Of a DNA stretch of 37,255 nucleotides, positions 17,110 through 37,255 are shown in pieces. Numbering within the stretch: position 1 is the stretch's first letter; each line of letters opens with the position of its first letter. Under the pieces are notes generated by a model, which had not been told where the DNA came from, did no database searches, and saw only the letters and a list, made by a program, of their open reading frames with translations. The DNA comes from Perkinsus marinus ATCC 50983 (Eukaryota > Perkinsozoa > Perkinsida > Perkinsidae). Where the stretch lies: assembly GCF_000006405.1 (NCBI RefSeq), contig NW_003208392.1, forward strand, positions 64,585 through 101,839, written 5' to 3'. The translations under genes were made by a program, and so were the position numbers.

Positions 17110-18876
17110 TCATCGTAAATCCAAAGCGGCGATCCATACCCGACACTCTGAGGAGCCGAGCAGGTTAGATAGATGATTCACGAGCCTGCTACCTCGGAAT
17201 CCGTAGTGGTCCCGCCACTGGCGTGTGAGGAGGCGTATCGAAGGCCGGCAGCCGCGAGGCTCGAATACCTCGAAACATTCAACCTCGGAGCAGCCCACCG
17301 ACCACCAGACTTACACTCGTCCTGGCCTAGCCGTCTGCTGGAAAATGCTGTGCCCGTCCCCGCTGAGCTGCCTTGGTCGCTGAGTCGGTCGCCGCTTGGT
17401 GGTAGCCTGTCGAGTTGCCTCTTCCTGCAACTCACGAACCTTCTGCTCTTCTTCTAGACGGCGCTGCTCCTGCCGTTTCGCTCGAGCGGCCGAGTCCGAG
17501 TAACTACGCGATACAATGAGCGGAGATCTGCGTCGTCAAAGTCTATACTACAGCCTATCAAACGTCTCCTTGAGAGCGTCCGGAGTAAGCTGCCGCGATG
17601 CATGAACTGAGCATGTCTTCGTATTGAATTTCTCCCAGCACTCATCCTTGGCTAAGACTTTCGATACTCGGCATGGCGGAGCGAAGCGAGACCGATGCCT
17701 AACATTCAAGTTATAAACGATGAACTCCCTCATCTCCAAACTCCTACAGTCTATCGTGGACAGCATCGCCCTCCTGTGTGGAAGGCAAGGCCTTGGCATT
17801 CATACCGCCACAAGCATCTCCTATGTCCGCTGCCAAGTCCAACAGTTGCTTCCTGATATCATTCTCTATGTACCTCCCCAACCAACCTCAATCGTACTGC
17901 TACCTCTCCTCCCTATCCCTCTGCCGCTCCCTCCGATCTATAGCATCCTTATATAGACTATCCACCCTTGCTTGAACCTCTGCATCCCGTATAGGATCCA
18001 GCCCTCGAGGCTTCTCCTCACGGTTGGGATCGATAGGAATATTGAAGCCATGACAGTTGAGCATTCTCGCACACCGTGGCGTCGGCAACCGACCACCCCT
18101 GGGGAGCTTCACAATAGTCTTATACTTCTTGCGCCGTTCCTTCTCTTCTGCTGCCTCTACCAGTAGCCTACGGCGTTCTGAGAGTTCCTCCCTTTCCCGG
18201 TACCTGCCCCTTCATATGCACTACCAAGTGAACCTTACCGCCTCGTACAGTTTGTCCCATATGCTGCTAGTGGACGACTTAGGCCTACTGCAGTTCCTAC
18301 AGCAGATCACCTGATTCACATGAGCTGATCGAAGCACTCACCCTCGAGCCATCTCGTCAATCTCTTTCTGCCGAGCTATGAACGCCTCCAGCCTTGCCTG
18401 CCGCCGCCCTTTATAGTCCCTACAACAGCACAGATGCACCGACCAGGTCGACGAGACCCCATACTCATAGAGGCTGTTGATACGATCTATATCAGGCCCC
18501 CGTCCAAGGCCGCCAGGTTGGGCCATTTCGATAAACTCCTTCGCTTGCGCTTCCCGCTGCTCATCAACAAATCTTCGCCGTGCGGCGTATCTTTGGTCAC
18601 TATCATGTCCCCAAGTGGACATAAAGATACTACCCGTTATACAGTCGCTCGAATAAGTCATCACTTTGTTTCCTCTCCATCTTACCAGCCTTCCTATTCA
18701 AAGGGAGCATAGTCTCTTCCTCGTCCCTGGCTTGCTCTGCTAGTCGCTTCTCACGCTCAACCCTCCGGCGCTCCCGTTGCTCCTGAATAACCGTCGAGCA
18801 TGCATAAGCTTCGCTCCGCCGAGCTACTCACAGCTGCCTGATCGTAGAGGCGGTCGAAGACCTTCCTGATTGTCAT
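17110..18876 (-). CDS. Coiled-coil protein with repeated RLY modules
   Basis: ATG at 18876, preceded in frame by TAA. Exon 1 is 18876-18832 (MTIRKVFDRLYDQAA), exon 2 is 18782-18634, and exon 3 starts at 18599 after a 34-nt intron. Further exons lie near 18390, 18230-17905, 17880, 17690-17560 and 17500-17340, and the last ends with LDLR and a stop at 17110. The repeated unit is a Leu-Tyr opener followed by an Arg/Glu-rich helix: FDRLYDQAAEQRERRRVERE, FERLYNGDQRYAARRR, RINSLYEYG, IWDKLYEA, RVDSLYKDAIDRRERQRDRE and FDRLYYSDSAARAKRQEQRR. It shares the RLY module, but not the CTF-P motif, with the gene at 12074-15950, so the two are probably paralogues. A structural, cytoskeletal role is inferred from composition only. 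Confidence 0.65.
17670..17689 (+). repeat. 20-bp inverted repeat, arm 1
   Basis: GGCATGGCGGAGCGAAGCGA is the exact reverse complement of 18985-19004. A 13-bp part (GCTTCGCTCCGCC) occurs a third time at 18808-18820. Arm 1 spans coding sequence of the RLY protein; the other copies are in its first intron and its upstream region. Confidence 0.85.
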
Positions 18877-19183
18877 GGATTATCGACACTCCTCACAATC
18901 TGCGCGCTCCTAGGCGTGCGAGATTTAGTTTCGACTTAGCTGGAATTATACAAATTATGGCGACAGAAAGTTTGTAATCGTGAATCGCTTCGCTCCGCCA
19001 TGCCAGATGGTATAACTCAGGACGATCTCGCTGTCCATCATATGATCTGCTATCACTGATAATTACCTCGTCTAGCCCGTCCCTCTCAAAGGCCGATACC
19101 ACACCCTCGAAGATTCACCCGTTTCTTCGCTTCCCCGCACTGTGGGCAAACGTACATCGCCAGTAGTTGTCAGCTGTACAATA
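18877..19183. promoter_or_regulatory. Divergent intergenic region, probable bidirectional promoter
   Basis: 307 bp separate the ATG of the minus-strand RLY gene (18876) from the ATG of the plus-strand glycosyltransferase (19184). It contains the 20-bp arm at 18985-19004. No TATA box or other standard core element is evident. Confidence 0.45.
18985..19004 (+). repeat. 20-bp inverted repeat, arm 2
   Basis: Exact reverse complement of 17670-17689. Lies in the region between the two divergent genes. Confidence 0.85.
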
Positions 19184-22116
19184 ATGTCTTCGTCTAACTC
19201 CCCTGTACCACCTATCCCAAAGCCCGACGTTGAGGACAGCCGGCCCGCCCTTGTGGTTCCTAAGGTCAAACTTCCACCGATACTACCCATTTTCGAGCGA
19301 TGGGCGGTCCTGGTAAGCTAGCAGTGTCAGCGTCGAGCTCTATCCTTTTGCTTATCGTTCAGGTCTTCTCTCTCGCCCTATGCATCTTCACAGCGTGCTC
19401 TTTGTTCACATTGAACCTATCCTGGGCTTATCAACCTAACCAGACTGGTATTGCCCTTTACCTCTGACGTCCCTAAGTGTTGTTGTGGTGCAGGTTACGA
19501 GGTTCCTCTAGCCAACTGTCCAGCCTTCTCGGAGTCTTTCTCGATCACTCACGAGAGTGCACCCTCGGGTCCTACGTGTAAATTGGAGATCGTTCGGAAC
19601 GGTTGGAACGACATGGTTATGTACAACTCCAGTATCGATCCTCTTCCTAGCAACACCCCTATTGACCAGTCGCTCAACAACTGCCGCTTGCCTCGAAACG
19701 GTGAAGAGGACTACCAGTGCTTTCCCCAGTACGAATGTCATGAGGCATGTCGCCGAGTTGACGACACCGGGACGTATTACCTTGGAGAGTGCCCTGATCC
19801 GGCTAACCTACCAGAGATCGGCAACGACGTGATGAAACCTGGTATTCCAAAATGTCAGGTGAAGTTATCGCCGAACTCTCCTTGGGAGACCCTCTTCTGC
19901 AAAGAGGTAGTGGGGAGTGCATGCTGCTGAGCCATTGTGCTTAGCCCTTCACTGTGTAGGTCCTAACGTTATCCTACTGCTCAAGCAAGTACGATGTAAC
20001 GCCTTCAAACATCCTTGGTATGCGAGGTATCATTTTGGCTGGTATGCTCATAGCTGTCATATGGTTCTTCGCTGAGTGGGTGCTATGGTATGTGGACCTC
20101 AACTTGCGCAAGGAGAAAGCAGAGGGTATGGCAAGGATGGCCAGAGAGCTCCCTCAGAAGAGAATGTATTTGCGGCAGCAGGTGGAGGCCCATTGGGAGG
20201 ACGATTTCAACGCTGCTACTGTCAGTCTGGATGTTTCGAGTGATGGTTCGGTATGCGTGGTGCCTCCAGCGATGGACGAAGAGGAGCTTCGGGGCATGTC
20301 CGAGGGTGATATGGAATGCTACATGTCGAGAGACCCTGCGATGAGGTTCCAGTCTGGAACATGGAAGAGGCGGATCAGCCAGTGGAAGGCCTGCAAGGCT
20401 GCAGCAAAGCGGAGACATTGGATTCGCCAGCTCTTCTACGTGGCCGCTCTCAACATCTTCTTCCTACTTCTACTCGTCGCTACCCTGTATATCGTACTCT
20501 ACTATTCCCCCCAGAATATCCTCGCTAACAACAGGTCGGTTGGTGATGATCTCTATGGGGAAGTCTCAATTTGGAATGCGCATTCGTGGTTGGATATCCT
20601 CATCTTTGTCGATGTTCTCCTCGACACCTTCCTATTCCTCGTCGCTTGCGTCTTTGTCAAGTGGCCACGCGCTCCCGTCTATACTCGTCATGTTCAAGAT
20701 GTGGTGGCTAAGAAGCAGCAGCATGTGAGCCTCGCGGGTGGTTCAGATCGTTCTCTGAACACCGATGCGAAGCCACAATTCGATCATGCCGGCATCGCAT
20801 CTCCACTCAGTGATGACTTCCTATCTGATGAGAGTTCGGACAGCACTGAATCTGCATGTGAGGAAGTAGTCATGAAGCAAACGTTGGCGTATGACTGTTG
20901 TTTGATGATCGCATGTCATCTCTCTGCTATGACAGAGGAACGTTATGAAACCTTCACAAGTACTTTACGTGCTGCTCTAATGGTCTTCCCTCCTAGTCAC
21001 ATCTTCGTCTGTGATAATGGTGGTACGTTACATCCTGAAGATGAGACTGAGTGGGCAACTCAACAAGTTCATCCTGATATCAATTATGTTTATATTCCAG
21101 AAGGCAACAAGACGTTCGCTTTCTACTGGGTTAATAAATACTGGATACCGTACCTAGCCCAAAACGGTCGAGTTCCCGACTTCAAGTATTCCGTTATGAT
21201 CGATGATGATGTGCCACTTCCGGCGGATCTGTATATTCCACATGAACAACTTCGTGCAAATCCGAACATCAAAGCTGTTCACTTCCCCATCACAGCAACT
21301 ACTCCTGATGGGAAACCTGACATGCTTGTGAAGATGCAGGATGTTGAGTACAAGATGGCTGCAGTGCATAAGCTATTCCAGTCGAAGATGGCTCGGTCGC
21401 TATCATGCCATGGTGCTGTGTCACTGTGGGATCGCGAGGCGCTCGATGAGGTCCTTTTTGAGCATGATACTGTGTTCAACGGTGAGGATATGTACATGGG
21501 TTTGACTCTCTTGAGGAAGCGTGATGAGTCTACGATCATTTCTTGTGCACAAACGATCGTCCCCACGTATGCTCCTGATACCTGGCCAGTGCTCTTCCGG
21601 CAGAGGGTCAAGTCGTGGGATCTAACATCGCACAAGAAGACGTTCACGTATCTCTGGGAGGTCATCAATCCCCGATCGTTCTGCCATGGGGCGTCTTTGG
21701 TTCTGAAGCCGTACTTCCTTCAAGAGCTTCTCTGTATTCTCTTGGATTGGTTGCGCGCTTTCTTGCTCTGTGGTTTACTTTTCCGTGACTGGCTCGGCCT
21801 CATTCTAATGACTCTTGTTTTTACTGCACTCCTCTACGTTCAAGTGCTCATCTTTGAGGTTTTCGTTCTCCGTGATCGACATGACCTCAGATCCGGCGTT
21901 ATTGATTTCATTGTGTTCCCCTGGTACCGTCTCCAGTCGCTATTATTCAGAATATGCGCTTTATGCCAGAATCTATTGGTTTACAGCCATCAAAGGAAGA
22001 ATGTTAAAATCGGTGTTCGCGAACAGAAGATCCATGATATTCCACCGACCCCACCACATCCTGATGTCGATTGGTTCACCGTGTGGGAAAACGACGAGCA
22101 GGATTCTCGTACGTAA
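19184..22116 (+). CDS. Membrane-bound family 2 glycosyltransferase with Cys-rich N-terminal domain
   Basis: Exons 19184-19312, 19363-19447, 19494-19906 and 19960-22116 join in phase (927 residues). A helix at about residues 41-64 is followed by a Cys-rich segment of about 140 residues (Cys in YQCFPQYECHEACR), probably outside the cytosol. More helices follow near residues 232-252, 360-385 and 400-420. The catalytic domain has HIFVCDNGG, MIDDDVPLPAD (Asp624-626), FNGEDMYMGL (Gly717-Asp719, the base motif) and RQRVKSW (757-762, in place of Q-x-x-R-W). At least three C-terminal helices follow. This is the layout of processive GT2 enzymes (chitin, hyaluronan, cellulose synthases) that use UDP-sugars and extrude the polymer. 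The substrate cannot be told. The N-terminal Cys-rich domain is unusual. The ATG is chosen because it is the first in the frame that continues into helix 1. Confidence 0.88.
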
Positions 22117-22814
22117 CGATAGAATCAATGAACATCTGGTTCATTACGAAGCGTCATCGGCGCTGTGTTAGTAGCCAGTTGCTGGCCCCAGGATGTTCTT
22201 TATACAATAGTTCCTTGTCAGTTTTCGTACTTTATCCGGTGACAGGTAAGCAACATTGTGCTTCAGTTGTTAAGGTGGTTATAGTTCCTTATGCTTTGTA
22301 TGAGTTTGCCGTTTCTACTCGTGATGAAACACCAATCTCAGTGGCCTCCACGTGTTGTGTTATGCTAGTCGAAGAAAACCTTTAAGAGTATATTCGCTTG
22401 TTAGAATGATGTAGGCCCCGTTCGTGGGTTAGTGCCTCGTAATCCAATCTCAATATTGAAGTCTCGCACTATTAAAGTCATCTTCATTCTCTTGGAGAGT
22501 AACAAAAACAGTCGCTCAGACCTGAGTAGCTGAACGGGAAGGAATTGTTGGTCGTAGACGCCCTTCATACACCCCTCTGCCAGGCCGACACACTTCTCCT
22601 CCTTATCTTTCTGCCACAGTCGGGCCGCAATAGTTCTGGCTTCGTCAGCATTCATGCATGAGGGCTGACATGCAAATGCACGCCCCCTCCACTACCACTG
22701 TGACACACAACCCAAGACGATTCTCAAGGGTAACTGCTGCGATAAACGACAGTAAACGATGGTAGTAGTACCGAGTGTACGAAAACAGGTCGGCACTGAA
22801 CACGTATCAAGCCA
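22117..22814. other. Convergent intergenic region, one weak minus-strand ORF
   Basis: Lies between the 3' ends of the glycosyltransferase (+) and farnesyl diphosphate synthase (-). The only candidate is an 84-codon minus-strand ORF with ATG at 22655 and stop at 22401 (starts MNADEARTIAARLWQKDKEE). It has plausible composition but no recognised domain; it may be a small gene or chance. Confidence 0.3.
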
Positions 22815-24533
22815 CTATTTTCCACGACGGTAAATCGTAGATGTTAATCCTTGTATAATTTCCCGCAATCCGGCATTTTTAATGGCCCTTGACAAAACTT
22901 CGACCTTTGTTTTCTCTTCCTCCTCGAACCTGATTCCTCCAGGCTTTTATGCTAATTCACTGAGCATTGATATCACCTTCGGAAAGCCTGCTCAACGCCG
23001 GACTTAGCGAGAATACACTTTATCTCGTCCACCTCGGCACCTGTCAAGCTCAGTATGAGGCGTTATTGCCGTAACCGTCAACTCACCTGTCTTGTCTTTT
23101 TTGCTGTATAATTTATTTAATCGTTCGAGCGATGCTTTACTCTCGCCTGAACAAGACACGATGCTTCCGATTTCCAGCAGTGTCGGTCCCACAGGAGTCG
23201 CTCGTCTCCAGCAGCTCCCTTGCCTTGAGGAAAACATATGAGCACTTGCTTTCCTTGATATCAGTCCCAACCTAAGCACATGCCATGATATCAACTGCCA
23301 ACGATCTCCAACTTACCTTGCCGATGGCCTCAGGGTCGCCGAAAACGTCCAGGAAGTCATCTTGGGCTTGGAAAAAATTTCCCAGTAAAATGCAAGCCTA
23401 AACATAACACAAAATCCACCTTGAGGAAAACCAACGAATATGTACATCCTTAGTCCCTTTGTAGTCCGGGTCGTCTAGAGAAAAGCGAGCCATAGCCATG
23501 CCTAATGCGACCGGGAGCCAGAAGGAGTAGTAGGCTGTCTTATATGCCGTGGTGGCCCAGTACCTGACAAGACTAACTTCCCAAAGGTCTATCCTTGCTA
23601 CCGTTATCATCATACCTCTCCATAGTGTACCGCGACAAATCAACAGTATAATCGTCGGGGCGAACGGAGTTGAGGTCCAGATGCTGCCCTATAATCGTTC
23701 GTAACGTAATATCATGGCAAAGCCGGATTATCTAAGTAATACCATCTCGCCACCACTTCGTCGTTGCAAGACCTACCGCCAACTTGATATCGGCATCGAA
23801 ACCTGTAGACTCAATAAGAAGAGTGTATACAGCATTCTCTATAAAAACAACATCATTGAGCGAGTTGGGCATCGATATCTCCGGCAATCTGTACCAACAC
23901 GTACTGAGAGGAAATACCTGGGCTATGGAAGGCTCCTCTACTATATGTAGTTCTACCTCCCACGACGAGTCTCTGACTGATCCATGACGTCATCGAACAT
24001 GAGAAAACTGGCTTGCAAGAATTCAGCACTCCAACCAATGGCAGCGGCGTCCTTAACATGCTCACGATAATCCCCACATAGGGCGACGTACCTATCGCAT
24101 CGTAAGAAACCAACACCAGATTATCAGCGAGCTCACGTTGCAACTGTGGTCAAACCCCGAGTCATCTTCCCTCCTAAACAGTTGTAGTTCATACACCTTT
24201 CGAAGTAGTTACAGACCTGTCACCAAATCAACAACTCAGTCACCATTCCATCGTGACTCACGCCAATATGCACATCGTTATCAGGACCCAGACCGCCCTC
24301 GTCCAGATAAGCCCCGATGCCCTGTATCACTGTCTCGCGAGCCTTACAACAACAGCAAGCCAATGAGGAGCAGCAGCCCAGTCGAGCTTGGATACTACTC
24401 TAGGGTAAGCGTCGAGGAACATCTGCCGTATGCTGTCATCTTGAATGTCGCCACGCCCTGCATGACCACTACTAGAGTTCATGACGACCTTTTCCGCATG
24501 TGCTGCAGGAAGTGTAAGAGTGTTATGCGGCAT
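22815..24533 (-). CDS. FPPS: Farnesyl diphosphate synthase
   Basis: Condenses IPP with DMAPP and GPP to give farnesyl diphosphate for prenylation, dolichol and quinone side chains. Upstream exons show [14 protein letters not shown]. The exon around 23990 has [20 protein letters not shown], the first Asp-rich motif (DDVMD, 23980-23994), then TRRG. Next come [16 protein letters not shown] and the exon at 23563-23446 ([20 protein letters not shown]). Exon 23397-23317 has [20 protein letters not shown] with the second Asp-rich motif (23347-23361), and 23271-23193 has [12 protein letters not shown]. Exons 23146-23087, 23040-22977 and 22929-22815 finish the protein at IYRRGK. Introns are 45-53 nt. 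All catalytic motifs are present. In-frame ATGs at 24533 and 24482 are both possible starts. Confidence 0.93.
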
Positions 24534-24700
24534 ACAAACTCCTGCTACGACTTCCCTCACCAGTACTCCATACAAACCCAACACTGTAGTGAGGCGGTGA
24601 TCGTAACTCCAATACGAACGTTGTTGTAATAGTAGTGTTACATATTATGATAGCAATAAGAAGAATAAGAACAAGTAGCGACAACATTTGCTGACCACTT

Positions 24701-26879
24701 CTTAAGAGCGTCGACGGGACTTTCTCTCATCTCCTCGATTATCATCTAACCAACAACAATCCTCCATCACCTCCTCCTCCTCCTTTTCCCTACCTCCCCG
24801 AGATCTCTTGCTGGCCTGCTTCTGCTGAGGCTCATCGTCATCGTCCAACAAGCCCGACAAGCCGAACTGATCCTGGTCTCCAGCAGTCTCGAACTGTACC
24901 GGAGCTTGCCGTTGATAAACCTAACAACAACCACTAATACTACTACTTCCATCACCCCAGCCTCCCTACTGCTGCAGCACTATTGCTTTCCCCTCCAGCC
25001 TTTTCCTCCGCTCTGTCATACTCCTCACGAGCCTGCTCCAGCCGCTTAGCGTCGTACTGGTAGATCTTATTCGCCGAGGAACGATCTAATTTCACATCCT
25101 TAAAAATCCTATCATCACCGCAGCAAAGTCCGTACCAGCAAAGAGCCTTTTGTCATATACGTTATTCGCGCCATCATCATAAAAGCCAGAGTCCAGGCCG
25201 CCGCTCTGGTTGAACAGTCGAGCATCGTATTGACCCTCACCCTTGGAACTGGGCTGGACCTGCCCAACACAGCAGAATAACCATCCTAACAGCAGCAAGT
25301 GAGGGGATACTACTTGTTTGCCCAGGGCGATGAGCTCGGAAATATCTCTTTCCTCGTCCCTGTCTCGGCCCTGCTTGTTCCTTCCTGCCTTCTCCATACG
25401 ATGCTCACGAAGAGTCTCCCGCATGACCTCAGCTCGTGCTTCATCTTGTCTACGATAATCTGCCATAACAGGCTTTCCACAAACAGCAATGAAGTATATG
25501 TTCGCTTTCCTCAGCTGAGCTTGAAATTTTTTTCACGTACTAGAGAAGTTTACATGAGAATAGGGGTAGAACTATACAGAAACCAATAAGAACTTCCCAA
25601 ATTTTCCTCAGAATTTGCATATTGTCACCAACGCATGTAGTTGACCATGTGCATATTTTCCTCTCACACTAATGACAGTAGTCAGCATCACATTACCCTC
25701 AGCTTCCTCCCTGTCTCCTCTACCACCAGCAAAGGCATTCGTACGAGACCTGCGAGCTTTAGCCGCCAAATCACGCAGTTTCTGTTCTTCGCTCTCCTAA
25801 AGGAATCCAAGGTTCCGAGCACGTAAGATACAAAGCAGGTCCAAACGTGCCTGCTCACGCGTAGCCTTCTGCTTGGCGAGCTCATTCCGAATTCTAATTT
25901 CCTGCCTGGCCTTCGTTTCTGCTATATACAGATCCTCCGCGAACTGAGCATGCCTCTCAGATACCGTAACGTCCTAACACGCACAGAAAGAAGTATACTC
26001 TCCCTCGGCCAACTCTATAGTAAAGTCTACTACCTGTAAGCCTCTGCCATCAGCAGCAATACGTTTGTCCAAGGGAATAACATAACCCTTAGCATTTTTC
26101 CAGTTGCTCACACATGGCGGAATCTTCCACATCTGTGCAAGGTGAATTTGAATAGCATCAACACAGCACGAGCGCGTACAGCTTGATCCTCCTTGGTGAG
26201 CTTCTTGGGAGGGGATCTCAGCACCGGTGGCGGGGGCTCGCTTGGGGCTGAGAATTGTATTAGCGACTTGAACGATTTTAGATTTGAGGCTATTACGAGC
26301 TGGGACTTTGTGATGACGGAATTTCGGCGGTTCCATGGGGTCCTTCTGGACCTCAACCACCTTGATAACTCTCTGTTTGATGTTGGGGTTACGCCCAGGA
26401 GCATCCTTACTAGGAGTGTACCTGACAAAATCACCAACCAACCCATCTAAGTACCCGGCACATTTTCTAACGACCACAGCAAGCTCATACGCAGCTCTGC
26501 CTCCCCCTTGTTACTACCGTAGATACTGTGCGTTGGCGAGCTTCCTCTGAGCATCGTTAGCCCCCGACAGGTGCTCTCTAGTGGTATCCGCCTGCCCTAT
26601 ACGTTGGGCCAGAACAGCTGATAAGCAACCATACACCAACAACGCCCCACAGCCTTCCCCTTATCACCTTCAAGAGCACTACGAGTCTCGTCAGTGTTCT
26701 TCCTCAACTCGAGGGCATCGGGTCTGTCCAGACTGGCCTCGGGGGTCCATCGTTCCTTGAGATCCCCTAAAAGGAAGATGTCCTATTACCAGTAGAGATC
26801 TTGAATGCTCACCAGGTTTATGCTGGTGTCGAGCCAAAGCCTGCTTGATAGAACTGTCGGACGCTCTTACTATAGACAT
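24701..26879 (-). CDS. SNW1: SNW-domain splicing factor (SKIP / Prp45)
   Basis: Core spliceosome component of the NTC-related complex, nuclear. Minus-strand exons give, in order: NTDETRSALE; ANAQYLRYTPSKDAPGRNP; KQRVIKVVEVQKDPMEPPKF; PPPPVLRSPPKKLTKEDQ; MWKIPPCVSNWKNAKGYVIP with LDKRIAADGRGLQ, the signature; AQFAEDLYIAETKARQEIR; a coil; RDEERDISELIALGK; QYDARLFNQSGGLDSGFYDD; VKLDRSSANKIYQYDAKRLE; FETAGDQDQFGLSGLLDDDD; and a basic tail ending RKSRRRS. This matches SKIP from the middle to the end. The start (ATG 26879, MSIVRASDSSIKQALARH) lacks the conserved N-terminal stretch of SKIP with the G-A-F-P-E-I and Y-P-L-x-M-G motifs. I could not find it upstream. One intron (about 25490-25695) is long and carries a dispersed repeat. 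Confidence 0.92.
25543..25655 (+). repeat. Dispersed intron repeat, copy A
   Basis: About 110 bp within an intron of the SNW gene, antisense to it. It shares blocks with 30938-31268: GAAGTTTACAT, GGGTAGAA, TACAGAAACCAATA, CTTCCC-AAATTT, then ATTGTCAC, CGAAC or CAACG, and TGTAGTTGAC. Confidence 0.75.
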
Positions 26880-27408
26880 AGTGGAACCAACAGCGTCAAC
26901 GCTAAGTAGTACAATGCCCTCTACTAGAAGAATGCTCAAGATCGCACGTAGAGGAGACCGGGATGCGATTGTCGCTCGCCCAGCAACCGCGATGGACGGA
27001 AAGTTGGTCGATTAGAAGGGCGAGCGCGGTTTATCAGCGCAGTTTGTCTGTGTGGCTCTTTCAACTTGCAACTTCTGGGCGGGTGACTGCATTGTTATGC
27101 TTCTATGTGATTTGTCCACTACCCCATCGAGAGCACCATAGAAAATGGTGTTGGTAGGGGGGGGTTCTTACATACCACATTTCTGTTAGAAAGGATTCAC
27201 ATCCCATACTTGACCGTAAGGCTACCAAGAGTATATACAGTCTATTGCACCGTCTGAAGCCGTGTTGTCAATGAAAGCTCATCCGTGTTATCAGCATTGG
27301 ACTTTACACTCTCTCACACACACTGACATTTCGATATTCCGTAGTAATGTTGTTCTTATCAGGATTCTTGCATAGTGTTGTCCTGGAGCCGTGAAGAGCC
27401 GGCTATTT
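26880..27408. promoter_or_regulatory. Divergent intergenic region between SNW gene and calcium channel
   Basis: About 530 bp between two divergent start codons. No clear exon for the missing SNW N-terminus is visible. A run of nine G lies near 27157-27166. A bidirectional promoter is inferred from position. Confidence 0.4.

Positions 27409-37255
<9,847 letters not shown>

Noticed and set aside
12074-18876. One giant minus-strand gene spanning both RLY/CTF-P regions
   Set aside because: The upstream part has a convincing stop at 17110 and is followed by about 1.1 kb of non-coding DNA with a tRNA, so two genes are more likely.
19072-19290. Minus-strand ORF starting MGSIGGSLTLGTTRAG
   Set aside because: It is antisense to exon 1 of the glycosyltransferase, whose plus frame splices in phase into the first membrane helix. 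The RLY gene has its own ATG at 18876 behind an in-frame stop.

Overview
The window looks like nuclear DNA of an alveolate protist, most probably a perkinsid such as Perkinsus. This is an inference. The support is: many GT-AG introns of about 31-60 nt, genes packed on both strands, a RAP-type organellar RNA-binding protein, a four-domain calcium channel, and CTF-P/RLY-repeat proteins of a kind I associate with alveolates. There is a 100-N assembly gap at 11010-11109.

Layout. 1-5560 (+): a Mutator-like (MULE) transposase remnant, then a many-exon acidic, Ser-rich gene with tandemly duplicated exons. That gene leads through a Lys-rich stretch into a broken histone H3/CENP-A-like fold. This 5.5 kb is littered with one unusual kind of 21-bp element, described below. 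6473-7191 (+): small PLAC8-like Cys-rich protein. 7536-10514 (+): intronless 992-residue RAP-like protein. 10742-11908 (-): TMEM184/DUF300 membrane protein, interrupted by the gap. 12074 to about 15950 (-) and 17110-18876 (-): two coiled, repeat-rich proteins, with an elongator tRNA-Met (+) between them. 19184-22116 (+): membrane-bound family 2 glycosyltransferase with a Cys-rich N-terminal domain. 22815 to about 24533 (-): farnesyl diphosphate synthase. 24701-26879 (-): SNW1/SKIP/Prp45 splicing factor. 27409-37255 (+, runs off the end): alpha-1 subunit of a voltage-gated Ca2+ channel with an EEEE filter and a large Cys-rich turret in domain III.

Main discovery. Twelve elements between 409 and 5554 share one architecture but almost no common sequence: a 7-nt arm, one free base, the reverse complement of the arm, then bases 2-7 of the arm again. 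Each equals a 14-nt insertion next to its own template. Ten are perfect and two carry one mismatch. Taking out the 14 nt joins or extends the reading frame at 873, 3400, 3717, 4305, 5155, 5278 and 5534. In the acidic gene it restores typical Ser/Asp/Glu-rich coding, and in the MULE remnant it joins the segment before the R-x-x-T-N-N motif. By eye I found none in the rest of the window. They could be excised from RNA or DNA, bypassed in translation, or be a mutational scar peculiar to this region.

The genes do not form one pathway. They are housekeeping, membrane and signalling genes side by side. Two divergent pairs (18876/19184 and 26879/27409) may share promoter regions.
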